64,000 nucleotides of DNA from an uncultured Planktomarina sp. (GTDB lineage: Bacteria > Pseudomonadota > Alphaproteobacteria > Rhodobacterales > Rhodobacteraceae): positions 372,001-436,000 of the forward strand of contig CAJIZA010000001.1 in the NCBI GenBank assembly GCA_905181815.1. Reading direction: 5' to 3'. Below the pieces are notes generated by a model. It worked only from the letters and a program-made list of their open reading frames with translations. It had not been told where the DNA came from and did not search any database. Both the position numbers and the translations under genes were made by a program. The first letter of the stretch is position 1. Each line of letters starts with the position of its first letter. Shown piece after piece: positions 57,553 to 64,000 of this stretch.

Positions 57553-57573
57553 CTTAGACTTACCGCAGGTCAA
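57545..57573 (-). promoter_or_regulatory. Candidate iscR-suf promoter
   Basis: On the minus strand TTGACC (57573-57568), a 17-base spacer and TAGAAC (57550-57545). The -35 is good and the -10 is weak; the -10 is inside the Irr box, so bound Irr would block polymerase. The leader would be roughly 110 bases. Confidence 0.45.
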
Positions 57574-57608
57574 GCCAGAGTAGAGCCAAAGCACACCAAA
57601 GGAACGAA

Positions 57609-58262
57609 ATGCCCGAAGTGATATTCCCAGGCCCAGAAGGCCGCCTCGAAGGCCGTTACCACCCGCAAAAATCCAAAGACGCCCCTATCGCCATTGTGTT
57701 GCATCCGCATCCGCAATTTGGCGGCACTATGAACAATAAAGTCGTCTACAATCTACATTATGCGTTTTACAACATGGGCTTTACAGTCTTGCGGTTCAAC
57801 TTTCGTGGTGTCGGTCGATCACAAGGCGAATATGATCTTGGCGTCGGTGAGCTGAGCGATGCGGCCTCTGCATTAGATTATTTACAGTCGATGAACACGA
57901 ATGCGAAACATTGCTGGGTCGCAGGGTTCAGCTTTGGCGCTTGGATCGGAATGCAGTTGTTGATGCGCCGCCCAGAAATAACCGGTTTCATCAGCGTAAG
58001 CCCACCGGCCAATATGTATGATTTCAGCTTCCTCGCCCCCTGCCCCTCATCAGGCTTGATGATCAATGGCCTGGCCGATCGCGTCGCCCCCCCGGCCGAT
58101 ACAGTTTCCTTGGTCAGTAAACTGCATGAGCAAAAAGGGATCACCATTACCCATGAGCAAGTCGAGGGCGCTGGGCACTTCTTTGAAGATCCCCATATGG
58201 ATCCAATGATCGAAACCGTGCAAACCTATGTCAAACGCCGGTTGACGGAAAATACGCGGTAA
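57609..58262 (+). CDS. Alpha/beta hydrolase
   Basis: 217-residue serine hydrolase of the type found beside suf operons in many Rhodobacteraceae. The oxyanion region is LHPHPQFGGTMNNKVV, the nucleophile elbow GFSFG (Ser108), the acid is in NGLADRVAPP and the base in GAGHFFEDP. No signal peptide. Substrate unknown. Divergent from iscR across 180 bases that include the Irr box, so iron could affect it too. Confidence 0.9.
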   Translation: MPEVIFPGPEGRLEGRYHPQKSKDAPIAIVLHPHPQFGGTMNNKVVYNLHYAFYNMGFTVLRFNFRGVGRSQGEYDLGVGELSDAASALDYLQSMNTNAKHCWVAGFSFGAWIGMQLLMRRPEITGFISVSPPANMYDFSFLAPCPSSGLMINGLADRVAPPADTVSLVSKLHEQKGITITHEQVEGAGHFFEDPHMDPMIETVQTYVKRRLTENTR

Positions 58263-58333
58263 GACCGCCCCCATTGGCCCGCCGTCCTGACCGGGCCCGC
58301 AACACAGTGTTTGCTTTGCTGAAATATGCCCTA

Positions 58334-58363
58334 TTGACGATGCCTAGGGCGCCGCGATATCAG
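58334..58363 (+). promoter_or_regulatory. Promoter of the sugar-catabolic operon
   Basis: TTGACG, 18-base spacer, TATCAG. The -35 matches in five of six positions and the -10 in four of six. The LacI-type operator begins at the next base, covering the transcription start. Confidence 0.55.
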
Positions 58364-58387
58364 GGCTTTGCAACCGGTTGCAAAGCC
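58364..58387. promoter_or_regulatory. LacI-family operator, perfect 24-bp palindrome
   Basis: Half-site GGCTTTGCAACC followed directly by its exact complement. The inner 16 bases, TTGCAACCGGTTGCAA (58368-58383), have the central CG step and layout of LacI/GalR-family operators. It sits just after the promoter and before the ribosome site GGAAGG, where a bound repressor blocks initiation. A LacI-family gene lies at the end of this locus (61598-62599). Confidence 0.85.
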
Positions 58388-58404
58388 ATTTGGAAGGTCG
58401 GGAT

Positions 58405-59505
58405 ATGGGTAAAATAGGCATCGGAGTTATCGGTGGCGGATATATGGGAAAAGCCCATTCCGTTGCATTTGCAGCAGTCGCCAGTGTTTTTGACACCGCC
58501 TTGCGCCCTGAGCTTATCTCAATTTGCGCCAGCAGCCCCGAAAGCGCAGAACGCTATCGCAATGCCTACGGCTTTAAAAAGGCAACCCATGACTGGCGGG
58601 AATTGGTGGCCGATCCCGCAGTCGAAGCGGTTGTAATTGCTTCTCCGCAAGCGACCCATCACGACATTGCCATTGCCGCCTTGGCTTTGGGAAAGCCAGT
58701 TTTATGTGAAAAACCGCTGGGTGTATCTTTGGAGCAAAGCCGTGCCATGGTGTCGGCAGCCGCAGCGGCCGGCGTGGTCAATATGGTGGGTTTTAATTAC
58801 ATTCGGACCCCTGCCAGCCAGCAAATCCGTAAATTTGTGGCTGAGGGTCGCATTGGCCAGATCACCTGGTTTCGCGGCGAGATGACCGAAGATTTCTTTG
58901 CAGATCCTGAGATCGGCGGTTGGCGTGCCCAGGGGGATGCCAATGGCACTATGGGAGATTTGGCCCCGCATATGATCAATGCGGCGCGCGCCTTAATGGG
59001 GCCTATCGAGCGCTTGAGCGCTTCGGTAGAGACCATCCACAAAACCCGCGCTGGTACACCAGTCACCAATGACGATCATGCGCAAATGATGTGCCAATTT
59101 GCCAGCGGCGCTCAGGGGCATTTGTATTTCAGCCGCGTCGCAACCGGGCGAAAAATGGGCTATGCCTATGAAATTCACGGCACCAAAGGCCATATTCGCT
59201 TTGATCAAGAAGATCAAAACGCCTTTTGGCTCTATACCACCGAAGGCCCAGCAGAAGAGCGCGGCTTTCGCAAAATCCTAACTGGTCCAGCCCATCCGGA
59301 CTATCTGCCCTTCTGCCAAGGGCCTGGCCATGGCACGGGCTATCAAGACCAAATCATCATTGAGGCCAAGGATTTTCTGACGGCAATCACAGAAAATCGC
59401 TCGATATGGCCTACCTTCGAAGAGGGTATGGAAGTCAATCGCATCGTCACCGCCGCCCTCTCTTCCAGCGCCAAACAGGCCTGGGTGAACGTGGCGGATT
59501 ATTAA
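58405..59505 (+). CDS. Gfo/Idh/MocA-family NAD(P)-dependent oxidoreductase
   Basis: 366-residue sugar or cyclitol dehydrogenase. The Rossmann motif is GVIGGGYMGKAHSVAF, the family lysine block VLCEKPLGVSLEQ, and the catalytic stretch GDLAPHMINAARAL. The ATG at 58405 follows GGAAGG; the frame is open to a TTG at 58378, but that lies in the operator. First of three co-directional genes; the substrate is not readable from sequence. Confidence 0.92.
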   Translation: MGKIGIGVIGGGYMGKAHSVAFAAVASVFDTALRPELISICASSPESAERYRNAYGFKKATHDWRELVADPAVEAVVIASPQATHHDIAIAALALGKPVLCEKPLGVSLEQSRAMVSAAAAAGVVNMVGFNYIRTPASQQIRKFVAEGRIGQITWFRGEMTEDFFADPEIGGWRAQGDANGTMGDLAPHMINAARALMGPIERLSASVETIHKTRAGTPVTNDDHAQMMCQFASGAQGHLYFSRVATGRKMGYAYEIHGTKGHIRFDQEDQNAFWLYTTEGPAEERGFRKILTGPAHPDYLPFCQGPGHGTGYQDQIIIEAKDFLTAITENRSIWPTFEEGMEVNRIVTAALSSSAKQAWVNVADY

Positions 59506-59521
59506 GTTGAGAGGCAATCTA

Positions 59522-60409
59522 ATGATCAAAATAGGTAATGCGCCCTGTTCATGGGGTGTGGAGTTCGCCAATGACCCTCGCAATCCCGATTGGCGCCGTG
59601 TGCTCAAAGAAAACGCCGAAGCGGGCTTTACGGGCATCGAACTTGGCCCTGTAGGCTATATGCCCGAAGATCCCGCCGTTTTGGCCGAAGCTTTGGCTGA
59701 ATATAACCAAGAGTTGATCGGCGGCGTGATTTTCCGTGCTTTTCACGATCCGTACGCTTGGGAAGATGTCATGGATGGCTCGATACGCACCTGCAAAGCA
59801 CTTGCGGCCCATGGCGCGACACGGTTGGTTATCATCGACAGCATCTCGCCGCGCCGCGCCCCCACAGCAGGCCGCGCCGATGAGGCAGAACAGATGGATA
59901 AAGCCGAATGGACCGCCTATCGTGACCGGATAGCGCAAATCGCCAAAATGGGTACGGAAGACTACGGTCTCACCGTCGGCATTCACGCCCATGCGGCTGG
60001 CTTCATGGATTTTGAACCTGAACTCGAGCGATTGCTGGATGAGGTCGATGAAAGGATTCTCGGTATTTGCTTTGATACGGGCCACCATTCCTATGCGGGA
60101 TTTGATCCAGTGGCCTTTATTAAAAAACATATGTCACGCATCAATTATATGCATTTCAAAGACATTGATCCAAAAGTCAAAGCTGATGTCATCGCCAAGC
60201 GCACGGGATTTTATGACGCTTGTGGTCAGGGAATTTTCTGCAATCTTGGTGATGGCGATGTGGATTTTCCAGCGGTGCGTCAGCTTTTGCTCGACGTCGC
60301 TTTTGATGGGTGGTGCACAGTGGAGCAAGATTGCGATCCCACCGGCGATACCTCTCCTATCGACGATGCGCGGCTTAATCGCGCTTATTTGCAATCCATC
60401 GGTTTTTAA
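59522..60409 (+). CDS. Sugar-phosphate isomerase/epimerase-type TIM barrel (IolE-like)
   Basis: 295-residue AP-endonuclease-2-like barrel. It begins with the family pattern KIGNAPCSWGVEF, and metal ligands are suggested by GIELGP, VGIHAHAAGFM, CFDTGHHSYAG and MHFKDI, with a C-terminal WCTVEQD. Closest in style to inosose dehydratase IolE and related keto-sugar isomerases. GAGAGG precedes the ATG at 59522. Between two Gfo/Idh genes, as expected for an oxidise-isomerise/dehydrate-reduce route. Confidence 0.9.
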   Translation: MIKIGNAPCSWGVEFANDPRNPDWRRVLKENAEAGFTGIELGPVGYMPEDPAVLAEALAEYNQELIGGVIFRAFHDPYAWEDVMDGSIRTCKALAAHGATRLVIIDSISPRRAPTAGRADEAEQMDKAEWTAYRDRIAQIAKMGTEDYGLTVGIHAHAAGFMDFEPELERLLDEVDERILGICFDTGHHSYAGFDPVAFIKKHMSRINYMHFKDIDPKVKADVIAKRTGFYDACGQGIFCNLGDGDVDFPAVRQLLLDVAFDGWCTVEQDCDPTGDTSPIDDARLNRAYLQSIGF

Positions 60410-60420
60410 AGGCAGCTGTT

Positions 60421-61576
60421 ATGACGAAATTACAATGGGGCATGATTGGGGGCGGCGAAGGCAGCCAAATTGGACCCGCACATCGCTTGGGCGCTGGGCT
60501 CGACGGGTTGTTTAAATTCACTGCCGGCGCTTTGGATCATCGGCCAAAAGAGGGTATTGGCTATGGCCGCCGTCTGGGACTGGGCGACCGCGCCTATGGC
60601 AGCTGGCAGGACATGCTGGCCGGCGAAAAAGCACAGGACAATCCGATTGATCTTGTTACCGTCGCCACACCCAACTCTACCCATTTTGAGATCACCAAAG
60701 CATTTTTAGAGGGCGGTTTTCACGTCCTTTGCGAAAAACCAATGACAATGACCGTGGAAGAAGGCGAAGAGATTGTCAAAATCGCGCGGGCGACAGGAAA
60801 AATCTGTGCCGTAAATTATGGTTATTCGGGCTATTCGCTCGTGCGCCACATGAAAGCGATGATTACCCGCGGCGATCTTGGGAAAATTCGTCTGGTCAAT
60901 GCTGAGTTTGCCCATGGCCACCATGCCGATGCCGCTGATGCGGATAATCCAAGGGTACGCTGGCGCTACGATCCGGCTCAGGCGGGTGTATCGGCGCAAT
61001 TTGCCGATTGCGGCATTCATGCGCTGCATATGGCTTCTTTTGTCACAGGTCAGGATGTAACAAACTTAAGTGCCGATACGGTCTCTTGCATCGATGTACG
61101 GGTCTTGGAAGATGACGCCATGGTAAATTTTCGCATGGATGGTGGCACAGTTGGGCGTCTTTGGACCTCCTCCATCGCAATTGGGCGCCAACATGGCCTG
61201 GGCATTCAAGTTTTTGGTGAAAAAGGCGGTTTGCGTTGGTCGCAAGAGCAGCCCAATCAGCTGTACTATATGCCGTTAGGTGAAAGGTTACAGATTATTG
61301 AGCGCGGTGAGGCCAACCTATCACCCGAAGCAGATCGCACCAGCCGCGTGACTATTGGACATGCGGAGGGGAATGCCCTTGGCCTTTGCCAATATCTATG
61401 CAGATCTCGCCGAAGCTATTCGGGCCCGCAAAGACAGCCGCAGCATTGACCCGGCAGCAGATCTCTACCCACGGGCTGAAGATGGGCTCCGCTCAATGGC
61501 AGCGGTTTTTGCGGTCGCGCAATCTGGCAAGGAAGACGGCGCATGGTGTGACGCTCGCCCGCCAATGTTCAGATAA
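60421..61576 (+). pseudogene. Second Gfo/Idh/MocA oxidoreductase, one-base frameshift
   Basis: A dehydrogenase of about 385 codons broken near its end. The first frame runs from MTKLQWGMIGGGEGSQIGPAHRLG through CEKPMTMTVEEGE and FADCGIHALHMASF to HAEGN, then loses sense (ALGLCQYLCRSRR). The next frame resumes at once with MPLAFANIYADLAEAIRARK and ends DARPPMFR, the usual family C-terminus, with stop at 61576. One extra base within GGGGAA (61368-61373) explains it. Without it the product loses about 65 C-terminal residues. It could be a real recent mutation or a base-call error in the G-run. Confidence 0.85.
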
Positions 61577-61597
61577 ACCAAGACTTACGTCCCTGTC

Positions 61598-62599
61598 TTA
61601 ACTTATAACGGGCCGTAAACTCCCCCGCTCAACAATATGACCGGGAAAGAGCACTGCTTCGGGCGGTTGAGTGGGATCGGCCAGTATACGCACCACAAGA
61701 TCTACAGATTTGGCCACGACTTCAGCGATAGGGTTGTGGATTGTCGTCAGATTAATGTTCGACCATTGCGCCATTTTCATATCATTGAGGCCTAAAAATC
61801 CAATGTCATCTGGCACGGATAACCCAAAACTTTGCGCCGCCGAAAGCGCCCCAATTGAAAGCACATCGTCGCCACAAAAATACGCCTGCGCCGCCCCTGC
61901 CTCGATCAAGCGGAGCATTTCTGTGCGACCCGCCTCAAAGGAATAGGCGCTGGCATAGGAAATGGAATGGCTCACGGCGCTATGTGCGTGTAATGCCCCT
62001 ATAAAGCCATCACAGCGATCTTGGGTCGATGTAGCTGATTTTGGCCCACCCATGAATGCAATTTTCTCATAGCCCCGTGCCAAAAGCGTCTCAGCTGCCA
62101 ACTGTCCAGCGGCAAAATTATTGATGCCAAGCGTGTTGACGCGCGGCTTTTCAGAGTGGCGACCAAAACAATGCACCACCGGAACACTGGCGCTGTCAAA
62201 GGCCTCGGCAAAGCTCACAGGCAAGGTTGACGAGGCTACAATCACACCATCTACCGAATATTGCCTGAGCATACGAACAGAATTGGCGGGATCCACCTCA
62301 TCCGACAGATTGACCAGCAAAGGGCGCAGACCGCGATCCTGCAAGCCCTTGGTGACCAGATCAAAGACTTCCAGAAATATAGGGTTGTGAAAATTATCGG
62401 AGATCACCCCAATGAGCTTCGTACGGCCGGTGGTTAGCGAGGAGGCCAAAGCGTTGGGGCTGTATCCAAGGGCCTGAGATGCCTCCTTAACCTTTAAACG
62501 AACCTTCTCAGAGACAGAGGCGCCTTCGGTAAATGTGCGAGACACGGCCGAACGAGATACGCCGGCCATTTCTGCTACATCTTTTAAAGTTACGGCCAT
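61598..62599 (-). CDS. LacI-family transcriptional repressor
   Basis: 333 residues: HTH VTLKDVAEMAGVSRSAVSRTFTEGASVSEKVRLKVKEASQALGYSPNALASSL with hinge helix, then a periplasmic-binding-like sensor domain (LIGVISDNFHNPIFLEVFDLV; AYFCGDDVLSIGAL). Probable controller of the locus, acting at the palindrome 58364-58387. It is the last visible gene of the minus-strand ABC transporter operon and converges on the frameshifted dehydrogenase with a 21-base gap. Confidence 0.93.
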   Translation of the reverse strand: MAVTLKDVAEMAGVSRSAVSRTFTEGASVSEKVRLKVKEASQALGYSPNALASSLTTGRTKLIGVISDNFHNPIFLEVFDLVTKGLQDRGLRPLLVNLSDEVDPANSVRMLRQYSVDGVIVASSTLPVSFAEAFDSASVPVVHCFGRHSEKPRVNTLGINNFAAGQLAAETLLARGYEKIAFMGGPKSATSTQDRCDGFIGALHAHSAVSHSISYASAYSFEAGRTEMLRLIEAGAAQAYFCGDDVLSIGALSAAQSFGLSVPDDIGFLGLNDMKMAQWSNINLTTIHNPIAEVVAKSVDLVVRILADPTQPPEAVLFPGHIVERGSLRPVIS

Positions 62600-62612
62600 T
62601 CAAGCACTGCCT

Positions 62613-62816
62613 TTATTCTCCACCATCCTCGCTCGTATAATCAATTACGGCAAAGCGCCAAGCTGAAAATACTGCCAAGGCGGCAAAGAACGCGGCCCAG
62701 ACCTGCGCACCGGCGACAAGTTCAATCATTGTCCAAAAGCCTAGGAGCACCACAATCGTGGCGCGAACCCAGAACGGGGCGAAGAAGGGATCTTCAAGAT
62801 TGAAGAGTTTTTTCAA
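62613..62816 (-). CDS. Small two-helix membrane protein in the sugar ABC operon
   Basis: 67 residues, mostly two hydrophobic segments: FWVRATIVVLLGFWTMIELVAGA and VWAAFFAALAVFSAWRFAVI. Its start overlaps the ABC ATPase stop by 4 bases and lacI follows after 13, so it is translated with the transporter. I do not know the family; it could be an accessory subunit of the transporter. Confidence 0.7.
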   Translation of the reverse strand: MKKLFNLEDPFFAPFWVRATIVVLLGFWTMIELVAGAQVWAAFFAALAVFSAWRFAVIDYTSEDGGE

Positions 62817-63595
62817 GCTGCACCCTCATATTCGGCACCAGATTTAGCTCCTGTAATATAAGATACCACATCCTCACCGGTATAATCGCCGCTTTTGATA
62901 TCTAGGTTGGCACAAATCCGGCCCCGGCGGAACACCACGATGCGGTCAGCCAAATCAAAGACCTGCCTCATATTATGGCTGACAAGGATCAGAGGTTCAC
63001 CCTGCGCTTTCAATTGGCGGATAATATTTTCTACCTGCTCCGTTTCCTGCACCCCAAGCGCAGCGGTAGGCTCATCCATGATCGTCAGCTTAGAATGAAA
63101 GGAGGCAGTGCGGGCGATCGCCACACATTGTCTTTGCCCCCCAGACATTTTCTCAATGGTGTTATGAATATTTGGAATTTTCACCCCCGTTTTTTCTAAC
63201 GCCGCCATGGTATCTTGCCGCATGGCCTTATAGTCGAGAAGCCGAAATGGACCCAGCCAATCCCATTTTGTTTTCTCCCGTCCCAAAAACAGATTGTCGG
63301 GCACATCCAGATGATCGGCCAGAGCCAGGGTTTGGAATACCGTTTCAATTCCGGACTCTCGCGCCTCGATCGGGCCTGCAAAAGACACCTCTTTGCCATC
63401 AAAAATAACGTTGCCACGTGTGCGCTGCTCCACCCCAGTGATCTGGCGAACGAAGGTGGATTTTCCAGCCCCATTGTCCCCCATGATGGCGACATGTTCG
63501 CCTTTGCGCAGTTCAAAATTTGCGCCTTCCAGAGCACGCACCCCGCCGTAGTGTTTGGTCAGATCTACTGTCTTTAGAACAAATTCTTCGCTCAT
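62813..63595 (-). CDS. Ribose-type sugar ABC transporter ATP-binding protein
   Basis: 260 residues: a single ATPase domain, not the double domain of RbsA/XylG, as in the FrcA type. Walker A is GDNGAGKST, signature KMSGGQRQCVAIARTA, Walker B LTIMDEPTAALGVQE, and switch VSHNMRQVF. Starts 15 bases after the permease stop. Confidence 0.93.
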   Translation of the reverse strand: MSEEFVLKTVDLTKHYGGVRALEGANFELRKGEHVAIMGDNGAGKSTFVRQITGVEQRTRGNVIFDGKEVSFAGPIEARESGIETVFQTLALADHLDVPDNLFLGREKTKWDWLGPFRLLDYKAMRQDTMAALEKTGVKIPNIHNTIEKMSGGQRQCVAIARTASFHSKLTIMDEPTAALGVQETEQVENIIRQLKAQGEPLILVSHNMRQVFDLADRIVVFRRGRICANLDIKSGDYTGEDVVSYITGAKSGAEYEGAA

Positions 63596-63610
63596 GTTGT
63601 AATCTCCTGA

Positions 63611-64000
63611 CTAAGCTTTGTTGCGTTGGCGATATTGATCCAAAATCACAGCTGCAATGATGATGCCGCCCATGGCCATCAACTGATAGGATCCGTCCAA
63701 CTTTATATAGGTAAAGCCAGAGCGAATGACGCCCAACACCATGGCTCCAAGCACGGTTCCAATAATGGATCCACGCCCGCCAGAGAGGCTAATGCCACCG
63801 ATCACCGCCATAGCAATCGCGAAGAGTTCATAAAATTCGCCCATACCCGCCTGCGCAGTTGAGGCTTTGGCGCTCAAAACAATTCCCGCAAAGGCCGCCA
63901 GCATGGCCGCAATCATATAAACCATGATCTTATGGCGCTTTACATTGATCCCTGACATACGCGCGGCTTCTTCATTGGAACCGATTGCGTAGGTGTGTTT
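63611..64000 (-). CDS. Ribose-type sugar ABC transporter permease (5' end outside window)
   Basis: C-terminal 129 residues of a BPD_transp_2 (RbsC/FrcC) permease; the frame runs off the right edge. It begins with the conserved cytoplasmic loop KHTYAIGSNEEAARMSGINVKRHKIMVYMI and continues with LSGGRGSIIGTVLGAMVLGVIRSGFTYI, family landmarks. The binding-protein gene expected upstream is beyond the window. Confidence 0.93.
   Translation of the reverse strand, partial: KHTYAIGSNEEAARMSGINVKRHKIMVYMIAAMLAAFAGIVLSAKASTAQAGMGEFYELFAIAMAVIGGISLSGGRGSIIGTVLGAMVLGVIRSGFTYIKLDGSYQLMAMGGIIIAAVILDQYRQRNKA

Noticed and set aside
58364-58387. 24-bp palindrome as a transcription terminator of the hydrolase gene
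   Set aside because: It has no loop and no T-run, and its core matches LacI operators right behind a promoter.
61355-61576. Separate small gene after the second dehydrogenase, or programmed frameshifting
   Set aside because: Its sequence is exactly the missing C-terminus of the dehydrogenase, and there is no slippery heptamer with downstream structure; a plain indel in the G-run is simpler.

Overview
The window looks like ordinary chromosome of a marine alphaproteobacterium of the Roseobacter group (Rhodobacteraceae). The evidence is the gene order ntrY-ntrX-trkA-trkH-hfq-hflX, a magnesium-type HemB active site, a GTTC-N7-GTTC SOS box in front of recA, a cysteine-poor IscR heading a suf operon with an Irr-type iron box, and alphaproteobacterial family types throughout. 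Base composition is only a little above 50% G+C by eye. Together with short intergenic gaps this would fit a pelagic low-GC Roseobacter lineage, but that placement is inference. I saw no phage, insertion sequence, CRISPR array or rRNA operon.

Layout. 1-7.7 kb: nitrogen-sensing two-component pair NtrYX (ntrY cut by the left edge), Trk potassium uptake, Hfq and HflX. 7.6-16.5 kb: penicillin-acylase-family hydrolase, SYLF lipoprotein, hemB, a membrane protein, mfd and a FrnE/DsbA-like oxidoreductase. 16.5-18 kb: a decayed acyl/aryl-CoA ligase, with a divergent XRE-cupin regulator. 18.7-24.7 kb: aquaporin, an orphan peptide-binding protein, a probable small RNA gene (about 21344-21420), a LysE exporter, DUF502 and the psuK-psuG pseudouridine pair. 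24.9-31.5 kb: cold-shock protein, a structured leader followed by rpsB-tsf, gamma carbonic anhydrase, gmk, yicC and class II DAHP synthase. 31.7-39.8 kb: an AraC/DJ-1-type regulator, a complete branched-chain amino-acid (Liv-type) ABC transporter, and typA. 39.9-47.6 kb: DUF1330, alaS, recA with promoter and SOS box, a 786-base stretch without a convincing gene, rsmB and guaB. 47.8-50 kb: a RamA-like corrinoid activator and tRNA-Gly(CCC). 50-57.4 kb: the iscR-desulfurase-sufBCD-(two YIP1 membrane proteins)-sufS operon. 57.6-64 kb: an alpha/beta hydrolase, then a sugar or cyclitol locus of two Gfo/Idh dehydrogenases flanking an IolE-like isomerase, a LacI regulator and a ribose-type ABC transporter cut by the right edge.

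How the parts work together. The sugar locus is coherent: ABC genes bring in the substrate, the three-gene cluster oxidises and isomerises it, and the LacI protein probably represses through a perfect 24-bp palindrome (58364-58387) directly behind the promoter of the catabolic operon. The last catabolic gene carries a one-base frameshift. The suf operon is probably switched by iron through an Irr box overlapping its -10 element and by an atypical IscR. The liv genes form one unit in which a hairpin after the binding-protein gene may set its excess over the membrane parts. The least explained items are the 77-nt small RNA candidate, the rpsB leader, and the two long gene-poor gaps.
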